Source of the DNA: Escallonia rubra
Taxonomy: Eukaryota; Streptophyta; Magnoliopsida; Escalloniales; Escalloniaceae
Direction: 5' to 3'
Assembly: GCA_033065855.1 (NCBI GenBank)
Contig: JAVXUO010000847.1
Span: forward strand, 166,030-230,029
Length of the DNA stretch: 64,000 nucleotides
Shown piece by piece: positions 1-10,399 of the stretch (its first letter is position 1; each line of letters starts with the position of its first letter). The notes under the pieces were generated by a model. The model saw only the letters and a program-made list of their open reading frames with translations, searched no databases and was not told where the DNA came from. Both the position numbers and the translations under genes were made by a program.

Positions 1-295
1 CGCCAACAATACGCACCATCCTTATAACTCCCTGGATTACCAACTCATGTCAACATTTAGAAAAATAAATATAATTGAAAATACTTTACGATAATCGAAT
101 CAATAAACATATGAGAATGAAACAGGAATTCCGAACGATCGCTATAAGGCTCAAATTAGGGTTTTATAGGCAATATCCAAAAAATTTCGTGGAAATTTAA
201 TAAAACATAGTTCTACGGAATTCGAAAAATAGTTATGATTAAACACATGAATTTAGAATGATGAGTAGAGTTCGGATAGAATTCCTTACATCGGT
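1..295 (-). mobile_element. LTR fragment, same family as the LTR pair at 21483-24022
   Basis: The first ~295 bases read, in reverse complement, like the part of the LTRs near 21700-21990 and 23010-23300. Shared blocks include the text around AACAGGAATTCC, AATCGAATCAATAAACATAT and ACTCATGTCAACATTTAG. The similarity weakens after about base 295. A GTTACA at 788-793 could be the TG...CA edge of the same LTR in - orientation, but I could not confirm that. The other edge lies outside the window. Confidence 0.7.
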
Positions 296-680
296 CCAAG
301 CTATACAATGTTACGCAACCTCGATCAAGATTCTCTGAATAAATCTAGATTGGCAATCCATTGGTTAGAACACAATCTATGCTACATTACTAAAAACCTA
401 ATATCAACTACCCACCACGTGCTCACTGCTAACTCCGACATCACGCAACTCAAAGCGGCTAACCTAACCGAAACCATGTACGCTCCTTAACGCGTAATGA
501 TATTCCAAAATTCATAATAAATTACAATAAAATACTTTTATTGCTTAAAACATTATAAAAACTCAAAATATGAATTTTCTGAAATTTTAATTAAAATAAT
601 TTCTTTAAATGCAAGAAAAGCCCATAAATAGCCATAATTTCTTCTAGCTGAAAATAAAGTCCCATAATTTTTCTAATAGA

Positions 681-711
<31 letters not shown>

Positions 712-1414
712 ACTTATAGAAATTTAAATCAGAAATTAAAAGGCATTAAAACTATTTTAAAATTATTCATTTTGTTAAACACAGTGCGTTACAGAAGCTA
801 TAGCAAATCAACTCTAAAATTTACCAAACTTAATCTGGGACTTCTTTATGCAATAAAAACATTACTCTAATTTTCCCAAAACATTTTCATGAGTTTTAAA
901 GATTCTAAAAGATTTTACAATTCTAAGTTTACAGAAAATATTTAAAATACATACATTTTCAGAAAATTACAAATTTTTGCCAAAAATTCTAACATAGTCT
1001 AAAGTATCATAATTTAAAATTTTAGGTGTTAACAATCACTGTACACCACTCCATGCATGCATCGTACCTAACGCTAACCCGATACCCATTAACCGCTTAC
1101 CCAAAACCCACTTCTCTTTGGAGATGGCTTCTTCCAAAAGAGGGCTTCCTTTGTTCAAACCAAAGGAACTCCTTAAGAATAAAGAGGAACTCGAAACTAG
1201 CGCTCATACCAGCTCTTATGCCTCAAACCCGAACTAGCCAGCAGCTGACGGAGTAGCCTTCGGACTTGACTTGCTCGTAGGTCAGAGCAGGAGGCCCTTT
1301 CCCCACCCTTCAGGAAGAGAAGGCTTCCAGGCTAACTAATTTTCTTTACTTTCTCTGCCAATCGCCCACAAATACACATTATACTCTCACACATACCCAA
1401 CGATCACACACATA
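296..1414. other. AT-rich intergenic DNA with a (TA)n tract
   Basis: I see no gene here. The stretch is AT-rich, holds a pure (TA)n microsatellite at about 685-712, and has only short chance reading frames. The part before about 794 may belong to the LTR remnant at the window edge. Confidence 0.6.
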
Positions 1415-2519
1415 CAAGGGTGGAGCCACTGTTGTACGAGGGGGGGCTAATGTACCCCCTTAGATTTTGAAAAAAATAAATTATATTTAGTTTTTTTTTC
1501 ATAATTTCACACTTTCTCTTCGGCTCTCTCTCTCTCTCTCTCTTCTCACCGACCGACGGCCGACTAACCTACTCACGGCGCGGCCGGCACCTCACTCCGG
1601 CAGCCACAAACCCACGACGGCATGACACCGACTGACCGACACACACCCCGTCGACACAAACCCACAACACGAGCGGCCGGTGGTGAGGTCATGATCTGGG
1701 CTATCTCTGTCTTCTAGATCTACGCCAATGGCCGACGGCCGACGGCGAGTCAGCGACGACACGGGATCTGGATCCAACCTTCAGTTCAGTCTTCACTCCA
1801 AGTCTCCAACAGTCCACCGGCGGCCAAGAACTCCGACGGGCGGCGGGCGGCGAGTCGGCGACAGGTATGTTCTGACTTCCGAAACTTTAATTTCACCTTG
1901 ATGACTTCATTGACTTGATCTTGCCAGTTGCCATCTCTGCAAAATTTGTTTGTTATCTTTTTAGTATCATAGCTCATAGCCAAAGGAAATTAGGAATGGA
2001 TTATGGATAATCTTGAGCAGGATAAATGGATAATCTTGAGCATTTAATTGATTATGGATAATCTTGATCATTGATTATGGTTAATGTTTAACATTGATTA
2101 TGGTTAATGTTTAGCATTGATTATGGATAATCTTGAGATATTGATTATGGTTAATGTTTAGCATTGATTATGGATAATCTTGAGATATTGAGTTATTGAT
2201 TATGGTTAATGTTCAGCATTGAGATATTAAGATTGATGGAGGATGGGACCCAATTGGATTGAGATATCGAATGTGTGATTTAGTTGAATGGTGGATTGAA
2301 ATTAAGTTAACGCAATAATGAAACATGACTGGAAAAGTAAAAGAATAAAATATTTTTGATTAATTAGGTTATTTGATTGATAATTGATGGATTGATATTG
2401 AAAATAAAATGTATTTTATTTCGAAAAATGCACTTTTTTTGTGCTATTTTACTTATAAAAAAATTATTAATTTCGATGTATTTTTAGCACTCCCTGGGAT
2501 GAAATCCTGGCTCCGCCCT
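1415..2519. mobile_element. hAT-like non-autonomous element
   Basis: The ends are inverted repeats: CAAGGGTGGAGCCA on the left and, in reverse complement on the right, CAAGGGCGGAGCCA. This terminus resembles the hAT-type GGGGCGGAGCCAGG ends common in plants (family knowledge). The interior has no transposase; it is AT-rich and contains several near-repeats of TTGATTATGGATAATCTTGA at about 1990-2210. I could not see a clean 8-bp target duplication, so the exact ends are provisional. Confidence 0.55.
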
Positions 2520-2887
2520 TGTACACCCCTGCTTGTATCACACATACACACGATTTTCTCACACATACACACACTACAATCACACACACAATGCATACCC
2601 GTATATATATTGCACACACATAAATACACACTCACACATATTTAAATCACCAGCCATGTCCACTGCCTCGCGGTAGTGGGTCTCCTTCTTCATCCTTCTC
2701 TTTTCATATACTCACCCACAAATATGTAAATACATATGTTCACAACCTATTCGGACCGCACCCCAAGGCCCTCTAAGGGACCCCTATTGCACGACACGTC
2801 ACCCGCTTGTCAGTCAAAATTGCTCAACATCATTAGTCGGTCAAAACGCTCCGTGCCTCAAGCATCAGGACGGCAATCAAACTCAAA
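2520..2887. other. CA-rich simple sequence and unassigned DNA
   Basis: CACACATACACA-type simple sequence fills about 2535-2640, followed by unassigned DNA. CA-rich sequence also precedes the hAT-like element at about 1390-1412, so the element may have split one CA-rich tract. No gene is visible. Confidence 0.5.
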
Positions 2888-3090
2888 GTGCAGATTCCCC
2901 CCGAGGGGTCGGCCACCCCCCTAAGAAGGGGATCGGCCACACCCCTGAGAAGGGGGTCGGCCACCTTCTTTGGAAGGGGGTCAGCCACCCTCCTTGGAAG
3001 GGGGTCGGCCACCCTACTTGGAAGGGGGTCGGCCACCCTCTTTGGAAAGGGGTCGGCCACCCTCTTTCGGAGGAGGGTCGGCCACCCCTG
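2888..3090. repeat. 24-bp minisatellite
   Basis: About eight imperfect copies of a 24-bp unit built around GGGGTCGGCCACC plus a TTGGAAG-type segment. Because 24 is a multiple of three and the unit lacks stops in several frames, open frames of 8-residue repeats (for example GSATLLGR on + and VADPLPRR on -) appear on both strands. They are by-products of the repeat, not genes. Confidence 0.85.
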
Positions 3091-4319
3091 TCTTTGGGGG
3101 AGGGAACCTACTTGCCGCTACTATCAACTCACGCAATGCATTCTGTAATGCTCACTTATCACCAGTGATCGCGTGACGCCCGTTGTCGCCCGCACATCGT
3201 TGTCGCAATAACCGTCACTCACGGACGCGTATCGTCGTCTAGGTATCATGTCGCGACACTCGTCTCCGCTCTTGTATGGCATCTTCATAATACATGCATT
3301 GGTACCAAGTCTCGCAACGGGGATGGGCTCACAACCCTAAGGCCATTGTCGGCACGATCAGCCGGGGGCTCCAGCCCTTGCCAGCACAATCAACCGGGGG
3401 CTCCGGCCCTCGCCAGCACAATCAACCGGGGGCTCCGGCCCTCGCAGCAGGATGAGCTCACGACCCCGAAGCCATCACCGGCACAATCACCCGACGGGCT
3501 CACAGGGGGCTCTGCTTATGGTGCTCCGGCACGAGGACCCCTCGCCACGGACTCTGAGTATTGAGCTGTGAGCATGGTCGCTCATGTTACCATTGATCAT
3601 CGACACCGCTAGGACAATGACCCCCAGGTCACTCCGGGACGGGAGCAGGTCCTCGGAGGGCATCGCGCCTAGCCCGCCTGACAGTTGGCTACAAGGGCAA
3701 CCCTCACCGCTGTCAGGATCTCCGCGCGTCTCTTGACGCATCTCGTGGGATTCAGTAAGGGCTTGGACCGGAGGCTGGGGCAACGGGCTACTCTGACCAT
3801 GCTACCGCGGTGTGGTCAGTCTCCTCGAACAGGCAGAAGGATGCTGTAAGGGCAGGGCAACACGAACTCGGGGACAGGCAATTCAACGGATAATCAATAC
3901 TCTCGGACCCCCATCGACGACGTGTCACTCCCGGTGGACGACAAGTGTCGGCTGATGACACGTGCGCATTTGTGCCTTTATATAGTGGACTTTGGAGCTT
4001 ATTTGAACACTTCTCTCTCATTTGACATTTTCACTTTCTCTCTCTAAAACTTATTCTCTCTGGATTTCTAGTGAGAGAAACACATTTGGACTCCTGACAT
4101 CTGACCCTTGACGCTGCACCCTTGACACGGAAAATCGACTGCCGGCCCTGTTCGTCGTCACCCTGCCTGCGCAGCGCTGCCAGCCCTCGCGACCTGCCTA
4201 GGGAGCCTTGCTCTCAGCCCTTACTCCATCCTTGATGTCTCCCACTTTGCCTTCTTGGAAGCTGATTCAGACTGCATCCTTTGTGACACTTCTACGTGGC
4301 AACGAACCCTTTTTCCTTG
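3091..4319. other. GC-rich retroelement-like (LTR-like) region
   Basis: No coding domain is recognisable. About three copies of a ~32-bp unit (AATCAACCGGGGGCTCCGGC core) lie at 3345-3445. Near 3978 a TTTATATAG box is followed by a pyrimidine-rich CTCTCT leader, as seen in the promoter part of gypsy LTRs. The base composition is far richer in GC than the surroundings, which fits a methylation-decaying retroelement only weakly. I infer an LTR remnant but found no paired copy. Confidence 0.35.
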
Positions 4320-4965
4320 GCAACAACATATATACACACACACATTCACACAAGCACAAACATGCACTCATCTCCCCTCACCCACCGTCGTCTCTACTCT
4401 TTTTGTTTCATTCACTCCCACCGATTTATATACATATAATATACACCACACCTACACTTACAACACATATAACACATCTCACTACACATTACACTACACC
4501 CAGTACACACGCACACACACAGCACATGCAAGTACACTCATGAACCCACAAACACACTCACATATACACATACGCACTCACACAGAGAGCACCCAAACAC
4601 ACACATACTCACGCACATAGCTGCCTTCACGGTAGCTTCACACACACAGAATACACATGCACAACTATACACACACACCCACACATCCAAGCACACCAAC
4701 ATCCACACACACGTTGCCATTACGGCAGCCTATTCTCTAGCACAACATACCTATCAACACCCCGCAAACATGCTGCCATATGGCAGCTTCTCCATCACCT
4801 AACCACACCCATCAACACCACGCAAACACTCACATTTAATCACACAAACACTCGTCCATATGCTGCCCTATGGCAGCCCTTTCCCTGGCAACCATCCCTC
4901 CACGACTTCACCAAACAGACACACACACACACACAAAGCTGAATTTACAGCCTTTCCTTTTGCCC
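4320..4965. repeat. CA-rich microsatellite region with GCTGCC/GGCAGC palindromes
   Basis: Interrupted (CA)n and ACACAT repeats are punctuated by short palindromes of the type GCTGCCNTATGGCAGC, near 4619, 4712, 4770 and 4860. Reading frames across it are low complexity (Thr/His-rich) and are not called. Confidence 0.7.
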
Positions 4966-6721
4966 ATGCACACAGAAAACCCACATGATCTCTCACTCAA
5001 GCACACATGGGTATACTGCCTCCCTTTCTAGACCCACAACACCTCACGGCTTAACCCAAAACCCCTACACTCTTCACCCATTCAGTCACGCATAAGTATA
5101 TATGTATATAACATGTATGCATTGAATGTCAAAGCGAGTAAATCTTACCGGAAAAACCAAAACATTCACCGAAAAGATCTGCTTCCCTTTCCCCCACTCT
5201 CTCTCTCTCTCTGCCCCTCTCTCTCTCTCTAACGAGCTTCAGGAAAGGAATGGGAAATATAGGGCCGGCTACTCTATAAAGTTGTGTATATATGTATTTA
5301 TAAAACCCTAAGTTGGCAATTTACCAAAAAGCTACCCTAACTTTTGTTAAGTATTATAATTGTATCCACAACTTTCTATTATTGCAAACAGATCCAAATA
5401 AATTATTTACTGTAGTTTAGGTGCTCAAAATTTTTTGATGGTTTAGTTAGATAACCCCGCTATACTAAGTGTCTATAAAAGTTACTAAATAAAAATATCA
5501 ATGCTAACTGAAAGAAAATTCGTCGCTAATAACTCTTAAAAATATTGTTTCGCTAATTGTCACTAATACCTCAATCAATATCACTTATATTTGTTATCTT
5601 TAATTTATAACTTATGGTCTAGCGAAACTTTGTCGCTAAATATTGCCGCTAAAATTTCACTCATGAAATCGACATTAAATCTTGGGTATAAAGGTCATCG
5701 CTTAAAATAAATTATCCGGCTAGGAAATATCCAGTTTCGAGGTGTTACATATACGATTAAGTTAAAGATAGTTTTTGGGGTTTTGGTAAGTTTGTAGGGC
5801 AATTCACACCACAATTCAAGTTGTCTTCAACAATTTCGCCACATCTGGGAAACTGAATTGAGAAATGCTAGCTGTAAATTAAAATTTTTCATTAATATCA
5901 TGTTTCTATTTTACTAGTAGCAGAAATGACAAATTTGGTTTCTTTCCTTTAAATTGAGTCGGGTGAAAACACTGAATTGAGAAAAGATAGAAGAGGGAGA
6001 AAGAGTGGTATATATGGTTCTTCTGACTTTTATTTGGGATAGAGAGGTTAGTGTGTATGTTGGATTTGTTGGTTTCTTTTGTTTTAATTATAACCTTCAG
6101 TTTGTTTTCTGTGTTTCATTGTATTTGACCTTTGTGTTCCTATTCTTGGCTAATGTAACAAGAAATGTGCAGTCTTTATGGTTTATTTCTCTATTTAATC
6201 GGTTTGGACTTTAGCCCTCACAGACATTTGGCTTCTTCGGAGTGATTGTACAATCATTTATTACATTCTCAAATTTGGACTGGTTTATCATTGTTGTTTA
6301 GCTCAATTACTTAGTTAATTAATTTTGAGAGTTATGTGGAGACTAACCAGGAAGTATAGTATTATGTTTCGCACCAACTGGCAACCTCAAGTATCAAATC
6401 ATGCTGAAATTTTGCTACGTGGTTCTAGAATAACGTTTATGAGTTGTAAAACTAATGTGACCGCCTTGATCTCACAAGTATTTCTAAGTTACTTTTTCGG
6501 CGTTTCGTGCCTATTTACTTCGTGACTAGGGCCCATTTCTAGATTAATACTAGTTACTTTCTTAGATGTACTACTTTTATTGTCGTCTGATTGAGTATAT
6601 TTTTTGAAATATAGAGCATGCGTAGTGAAATCTCATAAGTAGATTATGTCTCAACAATTCTATTAATGTCGCTTCAATTCAAAGTTTCAAATGTTCTAAG
6701 TTATACTGTTGCTCTTGTTGT
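4966..6721. other. AT-rich intergenic DNA with transposon debris
   Basis: No gene is visible. Several CTAGCGAAAC / TTGTCGCTAA-type motifs at 5515-5690 resemble the subterminal repeats of plant CACTA elements. GGTGTTACA at 5741-5749 could be an LTR edge in - orientation. A (CT)n tract lies at about 5196-5231. Confidence 0.4.
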
Positions 6722-7690
6722 TGATTGTATTAACCCTGATTCACCCTAATTAAACCTAGTTAATCCTAATTAACCCCGATTAACTGTAACTAACTCTGAT
6801 TTACCCTAATTAAACCTAATTAACTATTATTAAACCTAAATAACCCTGATTAACCCAAAGTAAACATAATTAACCCCAATTAATCCTAATTAACCTCGAT
6901 TAACCCTGATTAAACATCCCTAGGTAACCCTAGTTAACTATAATTAATCCTAATTGACCCTGATTCACCCTAATTAAACCTAGTTAACCCCGATCAACCC
7001 TAATTAATCCTGATTAACTGTAATTAACTCTGATTCACCCTAATTAAACCTAATTAACTATTATTAAACCTAAATAACCCTGATTAACCCTAAGTAAACC
7101 CTTAATTAACCCCGATTAACCCCTAACACATCCCTAGGTAACTCTAGTTAACTATAATTAACCCTAATTAACCCTGATTCACCCTAATTAAACCTAGTTA
7201 ACCCCGATCAACCCTAATTAACCCTAACTAATTGTAATTAACTCCGATTCACCATAATTAAACCTAATTAACTATTATTAAACCTAAATAACCCTAATTA
7301 ACCCTAAGTAAACATAATTAACCCCGATTAATCCTAATTAACCCTAACTAAACTCTAATTAAACCTTATTAATATATTCTTAATTAACCCTAATTATCCT
7401 AAATACTATATATCCCTAACTCTATACTTAAACCATGTTCTCAATCACATGTGGGACAATATCAATGAATTCTAAAGTGCCTCAATCCTAATTACCCTAA
7501 TTAGCACATTAACTCTAGTTAACCTTAATTAGCTCTTACTTAAGCCATACTTAACAATAAATAAGTCTAATTAAACCCAATTAACTCTAGTTAACCCTAT
7601 TTAGGTCGAATTAGCCCTCATTAGCATTAATCCTATTTAGCTCGAATTAGCCCTTATGAGCCCTAATCGGCCCTAATTAGCCCTAATTAA
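6722..7690. repeat. Tandem array of ~11-bp ACCCTAATTAA-like units
   Basis: Nearly all of this stretch is degenerate copies of an 11-base unit such as ACCCTAATTAA, ACCCTGATTAA or ACCCCGATTAA. A higher order is visible: the passage starting ACTGTAACTAACTCTGATT recurs at about 6783, 7015 and 7231, and CCCTAGGTAAC recurs at about 6918 and 7130. That gives a superunit of roughly 212-232 bp. The unit contains CCCTAA, like the plant telomere repeat, but the phase and spacing differ. Confidence 0.85.
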
Positions 7691-8109
7691 AACTGATTAA
7701 CCCTAATTAACATTAATTAATCCTAATTTACTGTTAATTTAATCTCTAATTAGCCCTAATTACTGCTGATTAACCTAAATAAATCCTGATTGTCCTGATA
7801 AATCATAGACAAATCCTAATTAAACCCAATTAGGGTAATTAACTGTAATATGCTCTAATTAGGCTCAATTAGCCCTAAGTAGCCCGAATTAGGCCGAATT
7901 AAATCCTAAATAACACTAATTGAGTCTAGTTAAACACAATTAACTGTAATCAACCCTAAATAGCTCGAATTATCCTAATTGCCCCTAATTATTACATTAA
8001 CTCGGCATGTTCACCTTAATTAGCTATTATCTATTCAGGTTCGGTACAAAATCATTTGGTTATAGTGAACTTGAGCTGAGAAAATCATTATTCCTAAATC
8101 CTTTAATAT

Positions 8110-8460
8110 CTAACGATCCAGGAAATCAGGATTCTCAAGTAAACACGGTGTTTTTGGTTGGTAAGTTATGGACTTAAAAGTTTCCCTTAGCTCGTCATGT
8201 GGAACCATCTCGTCTAAGATCTTATCTTCCGAGACTTCAGATAACACTTTTGGCTCACAACTCTCTATGTCTGCAGAAGAGAAGACTTTCTGAGACAAAA
8301 GGTCTTTCTCAACCTGTCATAGACATTTCCTGCCCTCCATTGCTCTTGAGGTAATTAGATGGTAAATATACACAGTTTTCTTCTGACCAGTCATGTATGC
8401 CCGACATATGGCTCGCCTTTCAACTGATGGGTTCCAACCAATATCAAGCAAAATAACTCT
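8110..8460 (-). pseudogene. CLASSY-like SNF2 helicase C-terminal fragment (left arm)
   Basis: Read on the - strand from 8460, the translation begins RVILLDIGWNPSVERRAI and continues CRAYMTGQKKTVYIYHLIT. This is the last helicase motifs (V/VI region, Arg-finger RAY..GQ) of an SNF2 ATPase. It then runs through KVFSSAD...EDKILDEMV to a stop at 8110-8112. The tail after the helicase motifs resembles CLASSY-type (DRD1/CLSY) remodellers, which recruit Pol IV in RNA-directed DNA methylation (family knowledge, not searched). One in-frame TGA lies at 8316-8318 (just after GRKCL). No upstream ATPase lobe is present, so this is a captured fragment, not a gene. Confidence 0.75.
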
Positions 8461-8590
8461 CGACGCCTCAACCGGGGCCAATTAGGGCTAATTCGAGCTA
8501 AATAGGGTTAATGCTAATGAAGGCTAATTCGAGCTAAATGAGGTTTCAAAGGCAAGCCATATGTCGGGCATAAATTTGGTTGGGGCGTCG

Positions 8591-8939
8591 AGATTTATGT
8601 TGCTCTATATTGGTTGCAATCCATAAGTTGAAAGGCAAACCATATGTCAGGCATACAAGATCGGTCTGAAGAAAACTGGATATTTTCCATCTAATTACCT
8701 CAGGAACAATGGATGGCAGAAAATGTCTGCGACAGGCTGAGAAAGAATTTTTATCTCAGAAAGTTTTCTCTTCTGCAGACATGGAGAGTTGCGAGTCAAA
8801 AGTGTTATTTGAAGTCCCGGAAGATAAGATCTTAGGCGAGATGGTTCAACATGACGAGTTAAGGGAAATTTTTGAGTCCATTACTTACTAACCAAAAGCA
8901 CCAGGTTTACTTGAGAATCCTGATTTGGTGGATCGTTAG
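8591..8939 (+). pseudogene. CLASSY-like SNF2 helicase C-terminal fragment (right arm)
   Basis: This is the mirror copy of the fragment in the left arm, on the + strand. From 8591 it reads RFMLLYIGCNP, a stop, VERQTICQAYKIGLKKT. It is then shifted by a 2-base loss relative to the left arm, continues as HLITSGTMDGRKCLRQAEK, and runs through EDKILGEMVQHDELRE. There is a stop at 8889-8891, and the frame resumes to a final TAG at 8937-8939. The damage differs from the left copy, so both arms decayed independently after duplication. No start codon context or promoter is apparent. Confidence 0.75.
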
Positions 8940-9449
8940 ATATTAAAGGATTTAGGAATGATGATAGGAGCAGCTCAAGTTTATTATAACCAAATGATTT
9001 TGTAGCGAACGTAAATAGATAAAAGCTAATTAAGGTGAACATGCCGAGTTAATGTGTTAACTGGGAGCAATTAAGGTAATTCGAGCTATTTAGAGTTGAT
9101 TACAGTTAATTGCGTTTAATTAGACTCAATTAGTGTTATTCAGGGTTTAATTCGGGCTAATTCTAACTACTTAGGGCTAATTGAGTCTAATTAGAGCATA
9201 TTACAGTTAATTACCCTAATTGGGTTTAATTAGGGTTTGTCTACAATTTATCAGGACAATCAGGATTTAATTAGGTTAATCAGCAGTGATTAGGGCTAAT
9301 TAGAGATTAAATTAATAATAAATTAGGGTTAATAAGTGACTAGGGCTAATCAGTGTTAGTTAGGGCTAATCGGAGTTAGTTGAGTTTAATTAGGAATAAT
9401 TACTCTAAACTAGAGTTTAATTAAGGTTAATCAGTTTTAATTATGCGAC

Positions 9450-10399
9450 GTACATGGCCTCCCCGGTATGACTACACATGTCGTGATAAGAGCGTCCCTA
9501 CCCCCCGCTGCATCTCCACAGACTCAGACACCGACCATGGAGTGCTCGTCTTTACATGAGGACGAGGTTCGTCGCATTGCTGCGGAGGTTTATAGGATGA
9601 TCACGGTGCATAATTAGGTACAACCACTATATACGTTTAGTGAACACTACATACGATTGTTATCGAGATTAATGCGTCCGTGCCTTTACTGCAGGGCACT
9701 ACTGCTGGACATGCTGAGCCGGATCCAAATCACAGTGCCCCCGTGGACGAGGACGTTCAGCAGGATCCATCAGATCCGGGACTTGCCGAACCCTGATCAG
9801 CCCTTCCCCTCCTAGCTCTTTGTATCCCCCCCCCCCCCCCCCCGACTTGTACTCATCTCCCATCCCCTGCTATATTGTACCCCACTCCCGTGCCCTCCTG
9901 AATTTTGTATACATTTTATTTTTCGATTGTGATTGTTGGATTGTGATTGTGATTGTTGAGAATTTGTAATTACGGGTTTGGGTATTAAAAAATAAAATAA
10001 AATTTTAAAATTAGTTTCACTTTTAGCAACATATTTTATTCCGTCGCTAAAAGTCTTAACTACAATTAATAAATGACTTTTAGCTACAGAATTTCCGTCA
10101 CTAAAGTTTTAAACGACAAACGTTTAGCGACGAAACTTCCGTTGCTAAAAGTCAACAATTTTTTGCGACGAAATGTTCTGTCGCGAAATATTTTACGTAA
10201 TAAATTAATTTCAAAAAAAATATTTAAAATACGGAAAACATATTTAGCGACGGATACTCCGTCTTTAATTGTATTAATACGTTCATCGCTGAAAGTCTAC
10301 ATTTAGGCCACGGATTGAAAATTTCCGTCGCAATACATTTTGCAACGGGATTATAGGCAACAAACTTTTAGCGACGGATGAGTCTTTGCCGATGGATAT
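9450..10399 (+). mobile_element. CACTA (En/Spm) element, 3' portion, left of a nested LTR
   Basis: About 10000-10390 is packed with motifs TTTAGCGACGGA / CCGTCGCTAAAAG in both orientations, the typical subterminal binding repeats of plant CACTA elements. The element resumes after the nested LTR and ends at 12721 in CTTGTAGTG (reverse complement CACTACAAG). About 9450-9800 may hold the end of a protein gene (LHEDEVRRIAAEVYRM and, after a probable intron, HAEPDPNHSAPVDEDVQQ). That C-terminal coding piece is a guess. A C-tract lies at about 9826-9843. The left terminus was not found. Confidence 0.7.

Larger units (their letters stand above)
7690..9440. repeat. Large inverted repeat (foldback-like), ~110-bp loop
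   Basis: Left arm (about 7690-8470) and right arm (about 8585-9440) are reverse complements with scattered mismatches and small indels. Examples: AACTGATTAACC on the left pairs with GGTTAATCAGTT on the right; GGCATGTTCACCTTAATTAG pairs with CTAATTAAGGTGAACATGCC; CAAATCATTTGGTTATA pairs with its complement near 8985. The loop (about 8471-8584) repeats TAATTCGAGCTAAAT. Each arm consists of ACCCTAATTAA-type repeats plus one copy of a CLASSY-like coding fragment. No terminal target duplication was seen. Confidence 0.85.

Noticed and set aside
2833-3176. Overlapping 60-90 aa frames with 8-residue repeats on both strands
   Set aside because: They are produced by the 24-bp minisatellite, whose length is a multiple of three.
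8110-8939. A functional CLASSY or other SNF2 gene
   Set aside because: Only the last ~115 residues are present, in two inverted damaged copies, with no ATPase lobe.
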